Below are positions 59,266-64,000 of a DNA stretch of 64,000 nt, piece after piece. Location: contig NZ_JACHZB010000001.1 in assembly GCF_014193255.1 (NCBI RefSeq), positions 1,024,018 to 1,088,017 on the forward strand. The letters are read 5' to 3'. The DNA comes from Rhizobium sp. BK196 (GTDB lineage Bacteria > Pseudomonadota > Alphaproteobacteria > Rhizobiales > Rhizobiaceae). A program made the translations under genes and the position numbers. The notes beneath the pieces are model-generated. The model was not told the origin of the DNA. It did not search any database and saw only the letters and a program-made list of their open reading frames with translations. Numbering within the stretch: position 1 is the stretch's first letter; each line of letters opens with the position of its first letter.

Positions 59266-61022
59266 GCCCGTCCCCCGCCAAAACGGATGAGGTGCTGGTC
59301 CGGCTTACCGACGTGAGCAAGCGCTTCGGCGATGGCCCGGCTGCACTCGACGCCGTCTCCGGCGAGGTCAAGGGTGGCGCCATCACCGGCCTCGTTGGCC
59401 CCGACGGAGCCGGCAAGACGACCCTGATCCGGCTGATGACCGGCCTGATGCTGCCCGATGGCGGCACGGTCGAAGTGCTGGGCTTTAATACGCAGAAGAA
59501 CCCCGCCGGCATCCAGGCGGCGATAGGCTACATGCCGCAGCGCTTCGGCCTCTATGAGGATCTGTCGGTTCAGGAAAATCTCGATCTCTATGCCGATCTG
59601 CGCGGCCTGCCGAAAGGCGAGCGCGCAGCCGCCTTCGAGGAACTCCTGACCTTCACCGATCTCAAGCGCTTCACGACGCGGCTTGCAGGCAAGCTCTCGG
59701 GCGGCATGAAACAGAAGCTCGGCCTTGCCTGCGCACTCTTGAAGAAGCCGCGCCTGCTGCTGCTCGACGAGCCGGGCGTCGGCGTCGATCCGATCTCGCG
59801 CCGCGATCTCTGGAAAATGGTCGAGAACCTGACGCAGGAAGGCATCGGCGTTCTCTGGTCGACCGCCTATCTGGATGAAGCCGAGGCCTGCGATCATGTT
59901 CTGCTGCTCAACCAGGGCAAGCTGCTCTTTTCCGGCAAGCCGCATGACCTGACCGGCCGCGTGGAAGATCGCGTCTTCAAGGTATCGGGCGTGACAGGCC
60001 GCAGGCGGCAGGTGTTGGCCGAACTCCTGCAGACGAAAGGCGTCATCGACGGCGTCATCCAGGGCGATGCCATCCGCCTCGTTGCCGGCAAGGACGAGTC
60101 CCCCGATATCGGCGGCGCCGGCAACGGGGCAAAGCTCACCCCCGCCCCTCCCCGCTTCGAGGATGCCTTCGTCGACATGCTGCGCGGTGGTCCCGGCGGG
60201 CGTTCGAAACTCGCCGAAGCGCAGGGGCCGCCGAGCGAGATGGGCAACCGGCCCGTCATCGAGGCGCATGGCCTGACCAAGCGCTTCGGGGAGTTCACCG
60301 CCGCCGACAAGATCACCTTCGATATCAGCCGCGGCGAGATCTTCGGCCTGCTCGGCCCCAACGGCGCCGGCAAATCCACCACTTTCAAGATGCTCTGCGG
60401 CCTGTTGAAGCCGACGGAGGGCGAAGGCCGTGTTGCCGGTTTCGATCTGCGCAAGGATGCAGCCGAAGCCCGCAACCAGCTCGGCTACATGGCGCAGAAA
60501 TTTTCGCTCTACGGCGATCTCACCGTCATGCAGAACCTCGAATTCTTCGCCGGCGTCTACGGCCTCTCAGGCAGCCGGCGGCGCGAGCGCATCGAGCTGA
60601 TGACCGAGATCTTCGACTTCGCCCGCCACGCGCGCCACTCGGCCAAGGACCTGCCGCTCGGCCTGAAACAGCGCCTGGCGCTCGCCTGCGCCGTCATGCA
60701 CGAGCCGCGCGCCCTCTTCCTCGACGAACCCACGTCAGGCGTTGATCCGATCACCCGTCGCGAATTCTGGACCCATATCAACGCGCTCGTCGAAAAAGGC
60801 GTGACCGTGCTGGTGACGACGCATTTCATGGACGAGGCCGAATATTGCGACCGCATCTCGCTGATCTATCGCGGCCGCTCGATTGCGCTTGGCTCCCCCG
60901 ACGAACTGAAGGCCCGTGTCGCGACGAAAGAACAGCCCGACCCGACGATGGAGGATGCCTTCATCGCCCTCGTCCAGGAGTCGGAAAAGGAACAGGACTC
61001 GAAAGCGGAGGAAGCCGCATGA
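59262..61022 (+). CDS. ybhF: ABC exporter, fused double ATP-binding protein (YbhF-like)
   Basis: A 586-residue protein of two ABC ATPase domains. Domain 1: [38 protein letters not shown]. Domain 2: GPNGAGKST, the signature region [16 protein letters not shown] (which lacks the usual LSGGQ form), and [12 protein letters not shown]. The altered second signature is common in YbhF. It powers the YbhS/YbhR permease pair. Overlaps ybhG and ybhS by 4 bases each. Confidence 0.9.
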   Translation: MSPSPAKTDEVLVRLTDVSKRFGDGPAALDAVSGEVKGGAITGLVGPDGAGKTTLIRLMTGLMLPDGGTVEVLGFNTQKNPAGIQAAIGYMPQRFGLYEDLSVQENLDLYADLRGLPKGERAAAFEELLTFTDLKRFTTRLAGKLSGGMKQKLGLACALLKKPRLLLLDEPGVGVDPISRRDLWKMVENLTQEGIGVLWSTAYLDEAEACDHVLLLNQGKLLFSGKPHDLTGRVEDRVFKVSGVTGRRRQVLAELLQTKGVIDGVIQGDAIRLVAGKDESPDIGGAGNGAKLTPAPPRFEDAFVDMLRGGPGGRSKLAEAQGPPSEMGNRPVIEAHGLTKRFGEFTAADKITFDISRGEIFGLLGPNGAGKSTTFKMLCGLLKPTEGEGRVAGFDLRKDAAEARNQLGYMAQKFSLYGDLTVMQNLEFFAGVYGLSGSRRRERIELMTEIFDFARHARHSAKDLPLGLKQRLALACAVMHEPRALFLDEPTSGVDPITRREFWTHINALVEKGVTVLVTTHFMDEAEYCDRISLIYRGRSIALGSPDELKARVATKEQPDPTMEDAFIALVQESEKEQDSKAEEAA

Positions 61023-62143
61023 GCACCTCCTCCCGCAGCCGCCGCTTCATCGCCCTCGTGCGCAAGGAAAGCTATCAGGCGATCCGCGACCCCAGCACCA
61101 TTCTCATCGCCTTCGTGCTGCCGCTGATCCTGCTCTTCCTCTTCGGCTACGGCGTGTCGCTCGATACGACCCGTACCCGCATCGGCCTCGTCCTGGAGCA
61201 GGCAACGCCGCTGACGCAGGATCTTGCGGCAAGCTTCCAGGCCTCGCGCTACTTCTCCGTCACCGTCGGGCGCGACCGGCGCATGTTCGAAGACGATCTC
61301 GTACTCGGCAATGTGCGCGGCATCGTCGTCATATCAGCCGATTTCGCGACCGATTATGCCGCCGGCAATCACCCGCAAATCCAGGTTCTCGTCGAGGGGT
61401 CAGACCCCAACACCGCCAATTTCGTGCAGAACTACGTACAGGGTGCAGTCGCCAATTGGGAGCGGCAGCGGCTATCCGAAACGATTGCGGCGGGACCGCC
61501 CATCGCCATCGAGCAACGTTTCTGGTTCAATCCGGAGCTGACCAGCCGCAACTTCCTCGTCCCCGGCTCCATCGCCATCGTCATGACGCTGGTCGGCACG
61601 CTCTTGACCTCGCTCGTCGTCGCCCGGGAATGGGAGCGCGGCACGATGGAGGCGATGATGGCGACACCGGTGACGGCGGCCGAGCTGCTGGCCGGCAAGA
61701 TCCTGCCCTATTTCATCCTCGGCCTTGCCTCGATGACACTCTGCGTGCTGCTCGCGGTCTTCCTGTTCGGCGTGCCGTTCCGCGGCTCGGTCGCAGCCCT
61801 CTATGCGCTCTCTGCCGCCTTCCTGATCCCGGCGCTCGGCCAGGGCCTCTTGATCTCGACGGCAACCAAGAACCAGTTCCTCGCCTCGCAGCTGGCATTG
61901 ATCTCCGCCTTCCTGCCGGCCTTCTTGCTGTCGGGCTTTCTCTTCGAGATCAATTCGATGCCTCGGATCATCCAGTGGATCACCATCATCGTGCCCGCCC
62001 GCTATCTGATCCCCAGTCTGCAGACGGTGTTTCTGGCCGGCGACATCTGGCCGATGTTTGCCCGCGCGATCGCCGTCATGCTTGCTATCGGCGGCATCAT
62101 GTTCGTGCTGGCTGCCCGCAGCACGAGAAAAAGGATCGGCTGA
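61019..62143 (+). CDS. ybhS: ABC-2 type permease (YbhS-like)
   Basis: A 374-residue ABC-2 permease. An N-terminal segment (ALVRKESYQAIRDPSTILIA then FVLPLILLFLFGYGVSLD) is followed by a large periplasmic domain and five C-terminal membrane segments (SIAIVMTLVGTLLTSLVVAR; EWERGTMEAMMATPVTAAEL). The start at 61019 overlaps ybhF. It forms a heterodimeric pore with the next gene product. Confidence 0.9.
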   Translation: MSTSSRSRRFIALVRKESYQAIRDPSTILIAFVLPLILLFLFGYGVSLDTTRTRIGLVLEQATPLTQDLAASFQASRYFSVTVGRDRRMFEDDLVLGNVRGIVVISADFATDYAAGNHPQIQVLVEGSDPNTANFVQNYVQGAVANWERQRLSETIAAGPPIAIEQRFWFNPELTSRNFLVPGSIAIVMTLVGTLLTSLVVAREWERGTMEAMMATPVTAAELLAGKILPYFILGLASMTLCVLLAVFLFGVPFRGSVAALYALSAAFLIPALGQGLLISTATKNQFLASQLALISAFLPAFLLSGFLFEINSMPRIIQWITIIVPARYLIPSLQTVFLAGDIWPMFARAIAVMLAIGGIMFVLAARSTRKRIG

Positions 62144-62144
62144 G

Positions 62145-63257
62145 ATGTGGTGGACCCGGCTTCGTGCTCTCATCGTCAAGGAACTGCTCGCCGTGCTGCG
62201 CGACCCGCGGGGACGCTTCGTGCTGATCGGGCCGCCCATCATGCAGCTTCTTATCTTCTCCTATGCGGCGACGCTCGAGGTGCGCAATGTCGATGTCATT
62301 GTGCTGAACCGCGACAGCGGCCATTGGGGACAGGAGCTGATCGAGCGCATTCAGGGCTCCCCGACATTCCGGCACATCGAGACTGCCGGGAATCAGAGCG
62401 ACATCCGCGAGGCGATCGACGGCCAGTCGGCAATTGCGGCAATCGAGATCGGCCCGGATTTCTCCCGCAACATCGAGTCGGGCATTCCGGCCGACCTGCA
62501 GATCATCCTCGACGGACGCCGCTCCAACGCCTCGCAGATCGTTTCCGGCTATCTGACCCAGATCGGCATGACGCTCTCGGCCGAAACGCCGGCCGGCCGG
62601 CGCGCCATGGCGAAAACGGTGGCGACCGTGCCGCGCAACTGGTTCAACGCCAACCTCACCTATCAATGGTTCATGGTGCCGAACCTGATCGCCAGCATCG
62701 CGCTTCTGATCGGCCTCATCGTCACGGCCCTCTCCATCGCCCGCGAACGGGAACTCGGCACCTTCGACCAGCTGATGGTCTCGCCGCTGCGTGTCCACGA
62801 GATCCTGATCGGCAAACTCATTCCGCCTGTCATGATCGGCCTCTTCCACATGACACTCTATGTGCTGGCGGCGATCTTCATCTTCGGCGTGCCGTTGCGC
62901 GGCTCGCTTTTCCTGCTTTACGGCAGCTCGATCTTCTATCTGGGTTCGGTAGCGGGCCTCGGTCTCTTCATCTCGGCGCTCTCGATGACACAGCAGCAGG
63001 CGATCCTCGGCGCCTTCCTGTTCATGGTGCCGGCCATGCTGCTCTCGGGTTTCGCAACCCCGATCGAGAACATGCCGGGCTGGCTGCAGCCGGTGACTGT
63101 TATCAATCCGCTGCGCTATTTCCTCATCATCGTCAAAGGCGTCTTCCTGAAAGATATCCCCGCTTCCGAGGTGCTGAACCAGACCGTTCCGCTGGCATTG
63201 ATCGCCTGCGCGACGCTAGGTTCTGCCGCCTGGCTGTTCCGCCGCAGGCTTGAATAG
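62145..63257 (+). CDS. ybhR: ABC-2 type permease (YbhR-like)
   Basis: A 370-residue ABC-2 permease paralogous to YbhS: LIVKELLAVLRDPRGRFVLI then GPPIMQLLIFSYAATLEVRN at the N-terminus, a periplasmic domain, and five C-terminal membrane segments with ARERELGTFDQLMVSPLRVH. ATG at 62145 is 1 base after the ybhS stop. Last gene of the cecR-ybhGFSR-type operon. In E. coli this pump affects tolerance to some drugs and ions; the rhizobial substrate is unknown. Confidence 0.9.
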   Translation: MWWTRLRALIVKELLAVLRDPRGRFVLIGPPIMQLLIFSYAATLEVRNVDVIVLNRDSGHWGQELIERIQGSPTFRHIETAGNQSDIREAIDGQSAIAAIEIGPDFSRNIESGIPADLQIILDGRRSNASQIVSGYLTQIGMTLSAETPAGRRAMAKTVATVPRNWFNANLTYQWFMVPNLIASIALLIGLIVTALSIARERELGTFDQLMVSPLRVHEILIGKLIPPVMIGLFHMTLYVLAAIFIFGVPLRGSLFLLYGSSIFYLGSVAGLGLFISALSMTQQQAILGAFLFMVPAMLLSGFATPIENMPGWLQPVTVINPLRYFLIIVKGVFLKDIPASEVLNQTVPLALIACATLGSAAWLFRRRLE

Positions 63258-63408
63258 GCCTCACGCACTATGACTTCAGTTGCCAAAGCGTGACTCCTGA
63301 AATCAGGAACATCGAATCGCCAGGCCCGTTACCTCAACGCAAACCAAGGCAGTTCCGAGCAGATATGTGACGCGGTTCCGCGTCCGGAATTGCTTGAAAA
63401 GCAAAGAG

Positions 63409-63449
63409 TTAGAGCATTTCCGTCTTTCCTCGAAAAACGCAAATGCTCT
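63409..63449. repeat. Rhizobial intergenic hairpin repeat
   Basis: TTAGAGCATTTCCGT (63409-63423) and ACGCAAATGCTCT (63437-63449) form a long imperfect stem around a T/C- and A-rich loop. This TTAGAGCATTTCCGTTTTTC-type palindrome recurs between genes in rhizobia. Here it lies 20 bases before the ATG of the next gene. Confidence 0.6.
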
Positions 63450-63469
63450 CAGAGTCAAGGAGAAGCAAA

Positions 63470-63865
63470 ATGTACAAGATCATTCTTGTGTCCGGCGCGC
63501 TGGCGCTCTCGTCGCTCGCCACGAATGCGATGGCCGATGGAGCCGTCACCGGTGCTGCCGGCGGCGCAATCACCGGCGCAATCGTGGGCGGTCCCGTGGG
63601 TGCTGCAATTGGCGGCGTAGCAGGCGGTGTCGCCGGTGCAGTGGTCGACCCGCCGCCGCGCGAGGTCGTAACCTACGTCCAGCAGCAGCCGGCCCCGCCG
63701 TCATCGGTGGTGGTCCAGCAGCCGATCGTCGTCGGCAAGCCGCTCCCGGCCGAAGTCCAGGTGATCCCGGTGCCGGATAATCCGCGCTACGCCTATACGG
63801 TCATCAACAACCGCCACGTGATCGTCGAACCGCAGACCCATCGTGTGGTTCAGGTGATCGAGTAA
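63470..63865 (+). CDS. Glycine-zipper secreted protein with DUF1236-like tail
   Basis: A 131-residue exported protein. Signal peptide MYKIILVSGALALSSLATNA followed by a long glycine zipper (AGGAITGAIVGGPVGAAIGG and VAGGVAGAVV) and then a polar part with YVQQQPAPPSSVVVQQPIVV and a C-terminal YAYTVINNRHVIVEPQTHRV then VQVIE, which resembles DUF1236-type ends of rhizobial proteins. ATG at 63470 follows AAGGAGAAG. Probably an outer-membrane or periplasmic protein; role unknown. Confidence 0.8.
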   Translation: MYKIILVSGALALSSLATNAMADGAVTGAAGGAITGAIVGGPVGAAIGGVAGGVAGAVVDPPPREVVTYVQQQPAPPSSVVVQQPIVVGKPLPAEVQVIPVPDNPRYAYTVINNRHVIVEPQTHRVVQVIE

Positions 63866-63872
63866 TGCTGTT

Positions 63873-63900
63873 GGCCCCGCTTTTGCGGGGCCTTCAGTTT
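63873..63900 (+). terminator. Terminator of the glycine-zipper gene
   Basis: GGCCCCGC and GCGGGGCC form a perfect 8-base stem with loop TTTT, followed by TTCAGTTT, 7 bases after the stop. Confidence 0.75.
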
Positions 63901-64000
63901 ATGGATGCGGGTACAACTGCTGATTTTCGTCATGCTAGGGCTTGTCCCGAGCATCTAAGCCGTAGCCTTATCATCAACGTCAGCAGATCCTCGGCACAGG

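Overview
The window looks like a piece of a Rhizobium genome (R. leguminosarum/etli type). It is GC-rich, it carries the chvE-gguABC and frcBCA sugar transporters with their usual regulators, and it contains Rhizobium-type palindromic intergenic repeats. Several proteins also read like known rhizobial ones, notably a dehydratase whose three Fe-S cysteines sit at 59, 127 and 200, as in the R. leguminosarum L-arabinonate dehydratase. All assignments come from reading motifs and context; no database search was run.

Layout. 1-3785: a minus-strand copper-handling cluster (DUF5676 membrane protein, secreted Cys/His protein, multicopper oxidase, DUF2933 protein, methyltransferase-like membrane protein, and the N-terminus of a copper P-type ATPase cut by the window edge) behind a perfect FNR/FixK-type box. 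3935-8714: a minus-strand purine-degradation cluster (puuE, uraD, alc, allA, uraH) followed by a phosphoesterase, with a MNT/HepT toxin-antitoxin pair inserted between alc and allA. 8814-14917: a DUF1045 protein, a split MnmC (divergent oxidoreductase and methyltransferase genes) and a large soluble hybrid histidine kinase. 15239-21091: a small secreted protein, a DEAD-box RNA helicase, and an ATP-grasp / alpha-E / transglutaminase operon. 21092-24610: an inserted accessory block with small genes, a Nudix hydrolase and a second ftsI-like gene; a decayed copy of the transglutaminase 3' end lies inside it.

24691-34292: a minus-strand sugar cluster, chvE-gguA-gguB-gguC-aldehyde dehydrogenase-araC, with the divergent LysR regulator gbpR. 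Together these would bind, import and oxidise L-arabinose (and possibly galactose-type sugars) to 2-oxoglutarate. 34362-41574: a J-domain-like protein, inositol dehydrogenase, and the fructose-type importer frcBCA with a divergent ROK regulator. 41641-42658: a frameshifted TPR gene and tRNA-Arg(CCG).

42659-50490 is accessory DNA downstream of the tRNA. It holds DUF1684 and NIPSNAP proteins, three secreted low-complexity repeat proteins in one operon, a DUF982 gene, a dense array of GTAAGC-type repeats next to an AlpA/VapE-like primase pair, an Hsp20 gene with a probable RNA-thermometer leader, and small rhizobial genes. 50568-57395 holds mostly envelope and small-molecule enzymes (kinase-like protein, methyltransferase, two SDRs, L,D-transpeptidase, two lipoproteins, an E2-fold acyltransferase). 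57572-63257 is a cecR-ybhGFSR-type export operon with overlapping genes, and a glycine-zipper protein follows.

The strongest candidates for something undescribed are the GTAAGC array beside the AlpA/primase pair and the secreted VGTGGSSAGGG-repeat operon. The transglutaminase-tail duplication, the toxin-antitoxin pair inside the purine operon, the FixK-type box before the copper cluster and the Hsp20 leader are next.
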